A stretch of 64,000 nucleotides of DNA, taken from NCBI RefSeq assembly GCF_018406605.1, contig NZ_AP024545.1, positions 682,001 through 746,000 on the forward strand, given 5' to 3'. Position 1 is the first letter of the stretch. Each line of letters starts with the position of its first letter. A model generated the notes under the pieces. The model saw only the letters and a program-made list of their open reading frames with translations, was not told the DNA's origin and searched no databases. Positions 1 to 8,087 of the stretch are shown piece after piece. This DNA comes from Noviluteimonas caseinilytica (GTDB lineage: Bacteria; Pseudomonadota; Gammaproteobacteria; Xanthomonadales; Xanthomonadaceae). A program made the position numbers and the translations under genes.

Positions 1-1060
1 CTTCCCAGTCGCGCTGGGTGGCGAAGTTGCGCTGCGCCAACGCCAACGCGCCGGCGGGATCATGCTGCGCCAGCTTGAACTCGGCCTCGTCGCGCAATTC
101 CGGCTGCACCCCGATCGCATGCGCACGCGCGAAGCGATCCGCGAGCATGCGCGTCATCGCGGCCGCGCGTGGATCGTTCGACGCCGTCGCGGACAGGGCT
201 TGCTGCAAGGCCAGCGTTTCGGTGGCCGGCGCGGTGCCGACGAGTGCAACGACTTCGCGATGCCGCCCCGATGCCCGCAGGTAGCGCGCGTACGCCGAGC
301 GTGTTCGTACATCCCCGGGCGACAGGACCAGCGCCTTGCGGAACCAGGCATCCGCGGCCGGATCGCGTGCCCGCGCCGCGATCTCGCCGCGCATGACCAG
401 CACGTAGCGCAACGTGCCCGCATCGGTGGAAGGCTGCGCCAGCCATTGATCGGCCGCGTTGGCGGCCTGCGCAAGATCGCCGCGTCGCAACGCGACCGAC
501 GCGATGCACAACATCCCGTCCTGCGCATCGATGCCGAGCACCAGCGTCGCGCAATCGCGGCGGGCGAGATCCAGCCGACCCTGGACGAGATGGAGTTGCG
601 CGAGCGCCAGGCGTGTCTCGCCGTCGCGTGGCGCACGTGCCGCAACGGCATCGAGCATGCGCGCGGCGTCGGAAAAGGCATGTCGGTGTTGCGCGGCGAA
701 GGCCCGCAAGCGCAGCACGTCGAGATGGTTGGCGTCGGCCCGCGTGGTGGGGAGCAGCGATTCGGCACGCGTCGCAAGCCGCGCATCCCCCGTCGCCGCC
801 GCCGCGGACAACAACGCGGCCGCCTGCACGACGGGCGGTTGCTGCTTCGCGGATTCGAGCGCCGCATAGCCACGCGGCAGGCGCTCGACGATGGTGGCCG
901 CCGCGTTCGGCCGTTCCAGTGGCGGGCGCTGCGCGAACGCGTTGGACGCGAACGCGCAGCACAGGACGACGACCACCGGTTGCAGCCCCCGCTGCACCAG
1001 GGCCCGCCACGGCCGGCGGACTGCACGCACCCCGCCGGCCATGTCGTCTTCCCGGAGCAT
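1..1060 (-). CDS. TPR-repeat protein, C-terminus cut by window edge
   Basis: This minus-strand frame stays open to the left edge, so the gene is partial and its C-terminus is outside the window. The N-terminus carries a short hydrophobic export segment (PVVVVLCCAFASNAFAQ), followed by alanine/leucine-rich helical pairs typical of tetratricopeptide repeats (for example runs around RDGETRLALAQLHLVQGRLDLAR and DAWFRKALVLSPGDVR). It starts 2 bases after the DUF4331 gene stops, so the two are almost surely co-transcribed. A second ATG at 1042 has a better Shine-Dalgarno (GGGAAG) and may be the real start. TPR proteins act as scaffolds. A periplasmic helper of the DUF4331 protein is inference only. 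Confidence 0.8.
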   Translation of the reverse strand, partial: MLREDDMAGGVRAVRRPWRALVQRGLQPVVVVLCCAFASNAFAQRPPLERPNAAATIVERLPRGYAALESAKQQPPVVQAAALLSAAAATGDARLATRAESLLPTTRADANHLDVLRLRAFAAQHRHAFSDAARMLDAVAARAPRDGETRLALAQLHLVQGRLDLARRDCATLVLGIDAQDGMLCIASVALRRGDLAQAANAADQWLAQPSTDAGTLRYVLVMRGEIAARARDPAADAWFRKALVLSPGDVRTRSAYARYLRASGRHREVVALVGTAPATETLALQQALSATASNDPRAAAMTRMLADRFARAHAIGVQPELRDEAEFKLAQHDPAGALALAQRNFATQRDWE

Positions 1061-1062
1061 CG

Positions 1063-2427
1063 TCAGTCCGTCGCGCCGGGCAGCGGCGTGTTGAGGTACG
1101 GGAACGTGTTGCGGAATTCCACCGCGCTCACCGCCGCGCCATCGGTGTACGGCAAGGTGCGCGACGGCGCCTGCGCATCGGTGAGCAGCACGCCCATCGC
1201 CACGCGCAGTTCGATGTCCACCACGTCGTCGCCGGGGCGGCGGCCGTTCGGGAACCCGGCCGTGTCGCCGGCGAGCACCGCCAGCGACTTCTGCATGCTC
1301 GCGGTCTTCGGTGCGATCGAGGTGTTGAGTCGCATCATTTCCGCCGGACGCACGCCCGCGGGCTGGTTGAGGCCGTCGACGCCGGTGAGGAACGCCGCGA
1401 CCAGGTCCGTGCGCGGGAACAGCGTCGGTGCCTTCACTCCGGGGAACAGCACTTCGATCAACGCAGGCAGCGTCGGATTGGTCACGTACTTCGCGAACTG
1501 GCCGTCGTCGCGCGGATTGGAGGCGTTGAAGCGATCCTTGTCCGGCAAGCCGATGACGACTTCGTTGACCAGCGGCGCGGACAGGCGCGACACCTGCTTC
1601 CACGCGCTGCCGTCGGGCGTGCTCGCCGTCGTCCATGCGCCGATGATCGGATTGCCGGCGGTGAGGCAGGCGATCGGGACTTCGATGGCGATGGAGGTGA
1701 CGTTCTTCTTCGCGAGCGTGTTCTGTTCGCCGTGCGTGTCGCCGACCGGGTTGGTGTGGATCAGGTCGAACACCTCGCCCAGGTTCACCGAGAAGCCTTC
1801 GCGGCGCTGGCCGACGAACACCTTCGACTGGCTCGCGCAGCCGGCGAAATCGAGCTTGCTGATGTACTTGTTGGCGTAGGCCGCGTAATCGGGAATGGAC
1901 TTCGTGCCGATGTTGTCGTGCGGCTTGACGAAGGTGCTCGCGCCCGTCGCGGCGTTGGTGGCCTTGATCGTCGGCTTGCCCGGGCGGATGACTTCGACCG
2001 TGTAGCTCTCGACCAGGTTGAGCGTCGGATCCTTGCTGGAGGAGAACGCGCCGACGTTGTTGAGCGGCACGGCGACCTGTTCGCCGCCGACCGGGATCTT
2101 GATGTTGCGGTAGGTATTGGTGAAGCGGAACCGGAACGTCACGTCCGGCAGTGCGTCGCCGTTGTTGTCGATCTTGATGTCGTAGGCGGCGGCGGGGTCG
2201 AGGCTGAAGTAGTTGGGACCGCCGTACGAATCCTGCAGCGGGTCGTAGTTGGCGACCAGCGTGACGTAGCCGGCGCGGCCGGTTTCGTAGCTGCGGAACA
2301 GGTAGAAGTCGGTGCCGTCGACCTTCGGCGTCTTGGTGAGCAAGGGTGCTTCGCGATGGCTCGAGGCCTGCACGGCGCCGCCTGCGAGCAGGGCCAGGCA
2401 GGCGACGGTGAGCGTGATGCGTTTCAT
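1063..2427 (-). CDS. DUF4331 family secreted protein
   Basis: The 454-residue product begins with a clear signal peptide (MKRITLTVACLALLAGGAVQA) and continues with SSHREAPLLTK and DGTDFYLF, the hallmark opening of the DUF4331 family. The start at 2427 was chosen because an in-frame upstream extension has no signal-like sequence. The family is exported and of unknown function. It often sits beside TPR proteins, as here, where the downstream gene follows after 2 bases. Calcium-binding-like Asp/Asn motifs (DNNGDALPD around residue 110) are visible. No catalytic motif is recognised. Confidence 0.88.
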   Translation of the reverse strand: MKRITLTVACLALLAGGAVQASSHREAPLLTKTPKVDGTDFYLFRSYETGRAGYVTLVANYDPLQDSYGGPNYFSLDPAAAYDIKIDNNGDALPDVTFRFRFTNTYRNIKIPVGGEQVAVPLNNVGAFSSSKDPTLNLVESYTVEVIRPGKPTIKATNAATGASTFVKPHDNIGTKSIPDYAAYANKYISKLDFAGCASQSKVFVGQRREGFSVNLGEVFDLIHTNPVGDTHGEQNTLAKKNVTSIAIEVPIACLTAGNPIIGAWTTASTPDGSAWKQVSRLSAPLVNEVVIGLPDKDRFNASNPRDDGQFAKYVTNPTLPALIEVLFPGVKAPTLFPRTDLVAAFLTGVDGLNQPAGVRPAEMMRLNTSIAPKTASMQKSLAVLAGDTAGFPNGRRPGDDVVDIELRVAMGVLLTDAQAPSRTLPYTDGAAVSAVEFRNTFPYLNTPLPGATD

Positions 2428-2604
2428 GGGTGGGCTTCCAATGGCGGACGGGCCGGGGGACAACGTCGGAAGCAGTCGCTCGTCGTTGGCTGCTTCGCGG
2501 GCTCGCATCAGGTGCGATGCAAGAGGCGTTGTCGGCTTTACGCGGCGATGTCGGTGGCGGATGCAGTTGCGGCGACGAACGCGCGTTGCGCGCGTTGCGC
2601 AAGC

Positions 2605-3453
2605 TCAGCCGTGGGCGCGGGGATGCGCGATGAATGCGAGGAGCGCTGGCATGACCTGCGGCGCGCGGCGCGGGTCGTAGAACGCCGCGAGCGGCGTGGT
2701 GTGCGTGCCGTCCGGGAGCATCGTGAGTTGCACGGCATCACCGTGCGCACGCAATCGCGCCGCCAGCAATTCGCTGTCCACCGCTTCGACGGTGCGGTCC
2801 TTGCGCCCGTGGACCAGCAGGAATGGCGGCTCGTCGCCGTCGACGAACGCGATCGGTTGCGCATCGGCACCGCGCGTGCCGAACACGGGTTGCAGGTTGG
2901 GGCCGATGTTGAAGTCGTACGGCCCCGACAACCCGATCACGCCGGCGAGATCGCGCGGCTGCATGCCGACGTGTTGCAGGTAACGCGCATCGGTGCCGAG
3001 CAACGCGGCGATCTGCGCGCCGGCCGAATGCCCGGCGACGAACAGGCGCGCCGGATCGCCGCCGAAGCGTGTGGCATTCGCGCGCGCCCACGCGACCGCG
3101 TGCGCGCCGTCTTCGATGAAGCCGGGGAACGTAGTGCGCGGATACGTGCGGTAGTCGGCGACGATCGCGACCACGCCGGCCTGCGCCAGGCGTTGCCCGA
3201 CGAAGCGATAGTCCGCGCGCGCGCCGCGCTTCCATTCACCGCCGTAGAAGAAGACGACCACGGGCGCCGCCGTCGCGGACACGGCCGGCCGGTACACATC
3301 GAGTGAGAGGTCGTGGGCGGCGTCGAACACCACGCTCGTCGCCGGCGGCGCCGCGTTGCGATTGACCACCGCGAACAGCGCACGCTCGCACCCCGAAGCG
3401 AACAGCGCGGCGATGGCGATCGCCCACGCCCAGCGGCGCGTCGGGTGGGGCAT
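2605..3453 (-). CDS. Alpha/beta hydrolase (esterase/BD-FAE type), probable lipoprotein
   Basis: A 282-residue exported hydrolase. The N-terminus is MPHPTRRWAWAIAIAALFASGC, giving a lipobox-like ASGC, so it is probably anchored in a membrane. The fold is the carboxylesterase/feruloyl-esterase type. An oxyanion strand reads FFYGGEW, where the usual His of HGG is replaced by Tyr. The nucleophile elbow is GHSAG, an Asp follows in HGRKDRT, and the His lies in DGTHTT. Together these give a complete Ser-Asp-His triad. The substrate cannot be told from sequence. About 177 non-coding bases separate it from the DUF4331 gene. Confidence 0.85.
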   Translation of the reverse strand: MPHPTRRWAWAIAIAALFASGCERALFAVVNRNAAPPATSVVFDAAHDLSLDVYRPAVSATAAPVVVFFYGGEWKRGARADYRFVGQRLAQAGVVAIVADYRTYPRTTFPGFIEDGAHAVAWARANATRFGGDPARLFVAGHSAGAQIAALLGTDARYLQHVGMQPRDLAGVIGLSGPYDFNIGPNLQPVFGTRGADAQPIAFVDGDEPPFLLVHGRKDRTVEAVDSELLAARLRAHGDAVQLTMLPDGTHTTPLAAFYDPRRAPQVMPALLAFIAHPRAHG

Positions 3454-3518
3454 GTGCGTCCTTTCGATGGATGTGCGTTGGATACGGTGGTGTTGCGAAT
3501 GTGGATGCAGTGCGATTC

Positions 3519-3558
3519 GGGACCAGGGACCGGGGACCGGGGACCTGGGGATGTCCCC
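3519..3558. repeat. Four 7-bp tandem repeats plus inverted repeat
   Basis: Four consecutive GGGACC(A/G/G/T) heptamers (3519-3546) are followed directly by the inverted repeat GGGGATGTCCCC. They sit between divergent genes. Short intergenic tandem repeats of this style are common in Xanthomonadaceae. No function is evident. Confidence 0.8.
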
Positions 3559-3659
3559 AAACGGCCTGCCTCCCGCCGCTTTCACGTTGGAGGGTTGAAC
3601 CTACTCGATCCCCGGATGGATACCCCTACCATGGACGGCATGACATCCCGGATGCCTGC

Positions 3660-4874
3660 TTGAACGTGCGCGCCTTCCGGCTGGCGGGCTGGCCGTGGCT
3701 GTCCGCCGCGCTGCAGGCGGCCACCTTGCTGCTCATCGTCCGGTTGCTGGGGCTCGACGACTACGGGCGCTACGCCACGGCCTACGCCATCGCCTCGATG
3801 CTCGCGCCGCTGCTGGTGGCCGGCCCCGCCTTCGTCTATCTGAACAGCCATCCGGCCTTCGGCTGTTCCCGCGAGGGCCTGGGCAACGTGTGGCAGCGCG
3901 CCTTGCTGGTCATGGGCACGGGCTGCGCGGCGCTGGTGCCGGTGTGCATGGGCGCGTTCGCGGGCGAGTGGGAGCACGCGGCGCTGTGGTTCGTGGTGGG
4001 CCTGACGGAGATCGTGCTCGCCGGCTTCATTGAGATGGTCGTGCGGCATTTCCAGGCGATCGGCCACGGCAAGGCGATGGCGGCCTGGCGCGTGGGTCCG
4101 CATGCGGTGCGCCTGCTCGTGGCGATCGTGGCGCTGGTGGCCGCGATCGAGCTGACACTGCCGATGTGGGTCGGCGTGTCGTTCGTGATCGCGCTCGTCG
4201 CGGCGGTCGTCGGGATGCGCAGCGTGCCGCGCCGCAATGCGCCGCGTGCGTTCGATGCGTTGTTCCGCCTGCTACGTACGGGGTTCCGCTACGACAGCGG
4301 CGGCGCGGCCAACCGCGTGATCAACGATGCGGACAAGCCGTTCGCGATGCGGATGATCGCGCCGGGCGGCGCGGGGTCGTTGTTCCTCGCGCAACGCCTG
4401 GTGGATTTGTTGTGCGTGCCCCTGCATGCGACCGTCGCCGACGCCCTGCCCCAGCTGCTGCACGCCGACCCGCAGGTCCGTCGCGCGTTGTGGCGGAAGG
4501 AGACGCTTACCTCGGGCCTGTATGCCGTGCTCGTGGGCGGCGTGTTGCTGGCCGCGGCGCCGCTGCTGCGCGCGTTGGGGCCCGACTATGGGATGGCCGC
4601 ATCCGTGACGACGTGGTTGTGCTGGCTGCCGTTGCTCGGATTCGCGCGCGGCATGCTGGGCAATGCGGCGATCGTGTCGGGGCACGGCAACGTGTATTCG
4701 CGCGGGCACTGGTTGGGCGCGTTCCTGCGCATCGCCGGCGCGGTGGTCGGCATCGGCCTGTTCGGCTGGCGCGGCGCGGTCGGCAGCCTGTTCGTCGCCG
4801 AACTGGTGCCGATCGTGTACTTCCTGCTCGCGACGAAAGCGATGCCGACGACGCGGCACCGCTCGCTCGTCTAG
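3660..4874 (+). CDS. Polysaccharide flippase-like / MATE-fold membrane protein
   Basis: About 404 residues with ten or more hydrophobic segments. The opening FRLAGWPWLSAALQAATLLLIVRLLGLDDYGRYATAYAIA matches the first helices of Wzx/MurJ-type polysaccharide flippases, whose signature is a LG...YG.YA-like turn. No ATG is available in frame, so I chose TTG at 3660; GTG at 3666 is the alternative. A 10-codon ATG ORF (3631-3663) overlaps this start. No glycosyltransferase or other glycan gene is adjacent, so the cargo is unknown. The stop overlaps the convergent GST gene by 4 bases. Confidence 0.75.
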   Translation: MNVRAFRLAGWPWLSAALQAATLLLIVRLLGLDDYGRYATAYAIASMLAPLLVAGPAFVYLNSHPAFGCSREGLGNVWQRALLVMGTGCAALVPVCMGAFAGEWEHAALWFVVGLTEIVLAGFIEMVVRHFQAIGHGKAMAAWRVGPHAVRLLVAIVALVAAIELTLPMWVGVSFVIALVAAVVGMRSVPRRNAPRAFDALFRLLRTGFRYDSGGAANRVINDADKPFAMRMIAPGGAGSLFLAQRLVDLLCVPLHATVADALPQLLHADPQVRRALWRKETLTSGLYAVLVGGVLLAAAPLLRALGPDYGMAASVTTWLCWLPLLGFARGMLGNAAIVSGHGNVYSRGHWLGAFLRIAGAVVGIGLFGWRGAVGSLFVAELVPIVYFLLATKAMPTTRHRSLV

Positions 4875-5512
4875 GGCAACTCCTCCGCCGAGTGCGGATC
4901 GATCGAATACGGATGCATCTCGTGCAGGAAGCCGGGTTGCGCTTCGACGCGCGCGATCCAGGCGCGCACGGCGGGGAACGTGGCGAGCGGGACGTTCGCC
5001 TCCTCCGCACGGCTGGCGTACGCGAACACCGCCATGTCGGCGATCGTGTAGTCCTCGCCCGCCAGGAAGGGCGTGCGTGACAGCGCGTCGTCGAGCCGCT
5101 GCAAACTGCGCGCGGCGCCGGCGCGCTTCGCCGCGACGATGTCGGGCGCGCGGCGCGCCAGCTTGCCCGTCAACGTCCAGTGCCGCAGCGCACCGATCAC
5201 GGACTCCACGTTTTCCTGCTCGAACGACAACCACTGGTGCACCTTCGCGCGCGTGAAGCGATCGCTCGGCAGATACGGCGTGCCGTCGGCGAGGTAGGCG
5301 AGGATCGCGTTCGATTCGGCGAGCGTGCGGCCGTCTTCGAGTTGCAGCGCGGGCACCTTGCCGGTCGGGTTGATCGCGAGGAACCACGGCGCCTGGCCTT
5401 CGCCCTCGAAGATCGAGACGGGCACCGTGCGATACGGCGTGCCCAGGTGATGGAGCAGCAGGCGGACTTTCCAGGCGTTCTGGGAAGGCAGGTAGTCGTA
5501 GAGCGTGAGCAT
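4871..5512 (-). CDS. Glutathione S-transferase family protein
   Basis: A cytosolic 213-residue protein of normal GST length. The thioredoxin-like N-domain shows LYDYLPSQNAWKVRLLLHHLG (probable catalytic Ser at about residue 10), the cis-proline strand GKVPAL and the gamma-glutamyl-binding ESNAI. The all-helical C-domain follows with AGEDYTIADMAVFAYA, the conserved N-capping box region. It would conjugate or reduce electrophiles with glutathione, but the substrate is unknown. It is convergent with the flippase-like gene, with a 4-base overlap of stops. Confidence 0.93.
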   Translation of the reverse strand: MLTLYDYLPSQNAWKVRLLLHHLGTPYRTVPVSIFEGEGQAPWFLAINPTGKVPALQLEDGRTLAESNAILAYLADGTPYLPSDRFTRAKVHQWLSFEQENVESVIGALRHWTLTGKLARRAPDIVAAKRAGAARSLQRLDDALSRTPFLAGEDYTIADMAVFAYASRAEEANVPLATFPAVRAWIARVEAQPGFLHEMHPYSIDPHSAEELP

Positions 5513-5582
5513 CGGCGGACCGTGGCGTGAGCGATGCGCCAGTGTCGCGGGCGCCCGCCCGGGCCGCTATCCGGATCTTGCG

Positions 5583-5954
5583 CTATTCGGTTTCCGGATT
5601 GATCCGGACGCCCTGCACGCTGTTCTCGACGATGGTGACGATGAAGTCGCGTTCGCCGCGGCGCTTCTTGACCAGCACGTCTTCGCCGTCGTCGGTTTCC
5701 ACGTGGTAGCGCTTGCCGACCTGCGCGCGCAACGCATCGCGCACGTCGCGGGCCACCGCGTTCTCGCCGCGGCCCTTCCTGATCTCCGCCGTCGCGCGCA
5801 TCGGCTCGCCTTCGGCGGGCGTGATTTCCAGGACGATGCGGCCGTCGGAGTCCGCGCCGCCGCTGAACTGCAGGCGCCATTTGTTGCTCGTGCCCGCGGC
5901 GAGCGCGACGGTGGCGACCAGGGCCAGGCCCAGGCCTGCGAGGAAGGTGCGCAT
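5583..5954 (-). CDS. Small secreted protein of unknown function
   Basis: A 123-residue product with a signal peptide (MRTFLAGLGLALVATVALAAG). The mature part is about 100 residues, charged and probably all-beta (KWRLQFSGGADSDGRIVLEI, FIVTIVENSVQGVRI). I do not recognise a family or catalytic motif. It is transcribed divergently from the AraC-type gene at 6053 with 98 bases between, so that regulator could control it, but this is only positional. Confidence 0.7.
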   Translation of the reverse strand: MRTFLAGLGLALVATVALAAGTSNKWRLQFSGGADSDGRIVLEITPAEGEPMRATAEIRKGRGENAVARDVRDALRAQVGKRYHVETDDGEDVLVKKRRGERDFIVTIVENSVQGVRINPETE

Positions 5955-6052
5955 GGCGGTTGCCTCCAGCGGTGCGATGCCGCCATTGAACGCCGCTGCG
6001 GTGATGGCCCGGTGATGGCAAGCTGTCGGCCGCGCTTCCCCCGAGCCGCCCC

Positions 6053-6883
6053 GTGTCCGGATTCTCCGTCGACGTGCTGCTGCAGACCCCGACCGTCACC
6101 GTCAGCGATGTCGTGTGCGCGGGCGAGTCGACGCATCGCAGCGATGTCGAGACGTCGGCGCGCACGCACCTGGTGTTCCCATACCGCGGCACCTACGTGC
6201 GGCACGTGGGCGAGGACGAAGTGGTCGCCGACGCGAGCCAGGTGTTGTTCTTCAACGCGGGCGATCCCTACCAGGTCAGTCATCCGATCCCCGGCGGCGA
6301 TGCCAGCCTCGTCGTGCACGTCGCCGACGCGATGCTGCGCGAGATGGCGCCGAAGGACCTGCTACGCCACGGCGACGCCCTCGCCTTCCGCATGCCACGC
6401 CTGCGCATCGATCCGCGCGCGCAGGCACTGGTGGCGTTGTTGCGGCACAGCCTGCGCGAAGGCATCGCCGAACCGCTGGAAGCCGAAAGCCTCGCGTTGA
6501 CGCTGGTGCAACGCGCGCTCGGGCCGCGCACCACGCACGCAGCGGGCGCGAGCGTGGCGCGGCAACGGTTGGTGGATCGCGCGAAGCTGGTGCTCACCAG
6601 CGACCTCGCGCGTCGCTGGACACTGGCGGAAGTCGCTGCCGAAGTCGGCGTGTCGCCCGTGTATCTCACGCAGAGTTTCGCGCAGGTGGAAGGCGTGCCG
6701 TTGTATCGCTACCAGCTGCGCCTGCGCCTGGCGCGCGCGCTCGCCTTGCTCGCCGACTACGACGATCTCAGTGCACTGGCACTCGACCTCGGCTTCTCGA
6801 GCCACAGCCATTTCAGCGCCGCGTTCCAGCAGGCGTACGGGCGCTCGCCGTCGGAATTCCGCCAGTCGGCGCTGCACCGCTAG
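6053..6883 (+). CDS. AraC-family transcriptional regulator
   Basis: The 276-residue protein has an N-terminal cupin-like sensing half (HLVFPYRGTYVRHVG ... VLFFNAGDPYQVSHP) and a C-terminal double helix-turn-helix from about residue 175. The first helix pair is WTLAEVAAEVGVSPVYLTQSF and the second is DLSALALDLGFSSHSHFSAAFQQAYGRSPSEFR, the classical AraC signature. The start codon is GTG at 6053. It reads towards a 52-residue Cys-finger protein 87 bases downstream. The inducer is unknown. Confidence 0.92.
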   Translation: MSGFSVDVLLQTPTVTVSDVVCAGESTHRSDVETSARTHLVFPYRGTYVRHVGEDEVVADASQVLFFNAGDPYQVSHPIPGGDASLVVHVADAMLREMAPKDLLRHGDALAFRMPRLRIDPRAQALVALLRHSLREGIAEPLEAESLALTLVQRALGPRTTHAAGASVARQRLVDRAKLVLTSDLARRWTLAEVAAEVGVSPVYLTQSFAQVEGVPLYRYQLRLRLARALALLADYDDLSALALDLGFSSHSHFSAAFQQAYGRSPSEFRQSALHR

Positions 6884-6970
6884 CGATCGCTAAAGATTGT
6901 GATAGTCGCGCCGGACGCATGGCGGTCCAATGGCGTCGCCCAATCGCGGGCGACCAACGAAGCCACTGCC

Positions 6971-7129
6971 ATGACCAACACGAAGACCTGTGCGGCCTGC
7001 GACTACCCGCTCGACGAGAACGCGATCCAGGTGCGCATCGGCGGCCAGACCGTCGAGGTGTGCTGCGAGGACTGCGCGAAGAAGTTGAACGAAGCCTACG
7101 CCTCCGCCAACGCCACCACGACCGGCTGA
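6971..7129 (+). CDS. Small Cys-rich metal-binding (TRASH/YHS-like) protein
   Basis: A 52-residue protein with the pattern CAAC near the N-terminus and CCEDC about 20 residues later (C-x2-C ... C-C-x2-C), and no signal peptide. This looks like a one-domain zinc-ribbon/TRASH-type finger able to bind one metal ion. The upstream ORF extension to 6899 was not used because it has no Shine-Dalgarno and the conserved sequence begins at MTNTKTCAAC. It lies between two AraC regulators. A heavy-metal role is plausible but not shown. Confidence 0.7.
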   Translation: MTNTKTCAACDYPLDENAIQVRIGGQTVEVCCEDCAKKLNEAYASANATTTG

Positions 7130-7148
7130 TGCCGTCGCCTGCACTGGA

Positions 7149-7168
7149 CGGCCTGCGCGCGCAGGCCG
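7149..7168. terminator. GC-rich hairpin after the Cys-finger gene
   Basis: A perfect 9-bp stem CGGCCTGCG / CGCAGGCCG with a 2-base loop lies 19 bases after the small gene. There is no T-run, so termination is only likely. Confidence 0.4.
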
Positions 7169-7202
7169 CCGGTGCGGTCCCGGGCGGCGCTATGCTGCGC
7201 GC

Positions 7203-8060
7203 ATGCCGCCCCCGCCCTCGCCTGCAGCGCAACTCGGTGTCCGCGGTTTCGCCCTGCGCCAGCAGGCCACCAGCGAGCTGGCGATCGCGCACCTGCGCCC
7301 CACGATCCCCGAACACGACATCCACCGCCACCAGCACACCGACATGCACCTGGTGTTGTTGCTGGCCGGCGACTACGTGAGCGACGCCGCGGGCATGCCG
7401 GCGGTGTGCGCGGAACCTGCGCTGCTGTTCAATCCGCCGGGCACGGAACATCGCGACCGGTTCCGGTCGCGCGATGGCCTGTTCCTGACATTGACGATGC
7501 CGCAGGCGGCATTCGCGCGGCTGAGCGATGGCGTGCCGGTCAGCGACCAGGCAGTGCGCCTGCCGCGCCCCTCGCTGTCGCGCGCGATGCAGTTGCTGCG
7601 CGAGGTGTGGGACTGGGACGACGCCTCGCCGCTGGCGATCGAATCGGTCTTCAGCGAACTGGTCATCGATGCGCAGCGCAAGCCCGCCGCGCCCGGTGCG
7701 GAGGACAAGCTGCAACGCGTGCTGGATCGCCTCGAAAGCGATCTCGCACCGCCCACGCTCGCCGAACTCGCCGCGATCGCCGACCTGCATCCGGTGTACC
7801 TCGCGCGCGCATTCCGCAAGCGCTTCGGCCTGGCGCCCAGCGAGTACGTGCGCAAGCGTCGCCTGCATCGCGCGGTGTCGGAGATCGCGCGCGGCCGCAC
7901 GCTCGCCCGCACGGCGGCGGCGTTGGGCTTCGTCGACGAAAGCCACCTGCATCGCTGCTTCGTCGCCGAGTTCGGCATGACGCCGGGCGCGTTCCGTCGC
8001 CTGGCGCTGGGGCGCACCGAGGTTGCGCGGATACAAGATGCGGGGCTGGCGAAGCGATAG
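7203..8060 (+). CDS. AraC-family transcriptional regulator
   Basis: A 285-residue protein. Its N-terminal cupin half has the metal/ligand-type motif HDIHRHQHTDMHLVLLLAGDY and a second strand LLFNPPGTEHRDRF. The C-terminal AraC DNA-binding half starts at about residue 185, with helix-turn-helix one at PTLAELAAIADLHPVYLARAFRKRFGLAPSEY and helix-turn-helix two at TAAALGFVDESHLHRCFVAEFGMTPGAFRR. It is followed after 27 bases by a beta-lactamase-fold hydrolase on the same strand, a possible target. Confidence 0.92.
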   Translation: MPPPPSPAAQLGVRGFALRQQATSELAIAHLRPTIPEHDIHRHQHTDMHLVLLLAGDYVSDAAGMPAVCAEPALLFNPPGTEHRDRFRSRDGLFLTLTMPQAAFARLSDGVPVSDQAVRLPRPSLSRAMQLLREVWDWDDASPLAIESVFSELVIDAQRKPAAPGAEDKLQRVLDRLESDLAPPTLAELAAIADLHPVYLARAFRKRFGLAPSEYVRKRRLHRAVSEIARGRTLARTAAALGFVDESHLHRCFVAEFGMTPGAFRRLALGRTEVARIQDAGLAKR

Positions 8061-8087
8061 AGTCCCGCCATCGCCAAGGAGGCTCCC

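Noticed and set aside
60..1026. Two long minus-strand ORFs at the left edge
   Set aside because: They are out of frame with the open, TPR-like frame that extends to the window edge; both are Arg/Ser/Cys-rich and lack any motif.
613..3306. An 897-codon plus-strand ORF
   Set aside because: It is antisense to DUF4331 and the esterase gene; arginine-rich, no domain, an artefact of high G+C codon structure.
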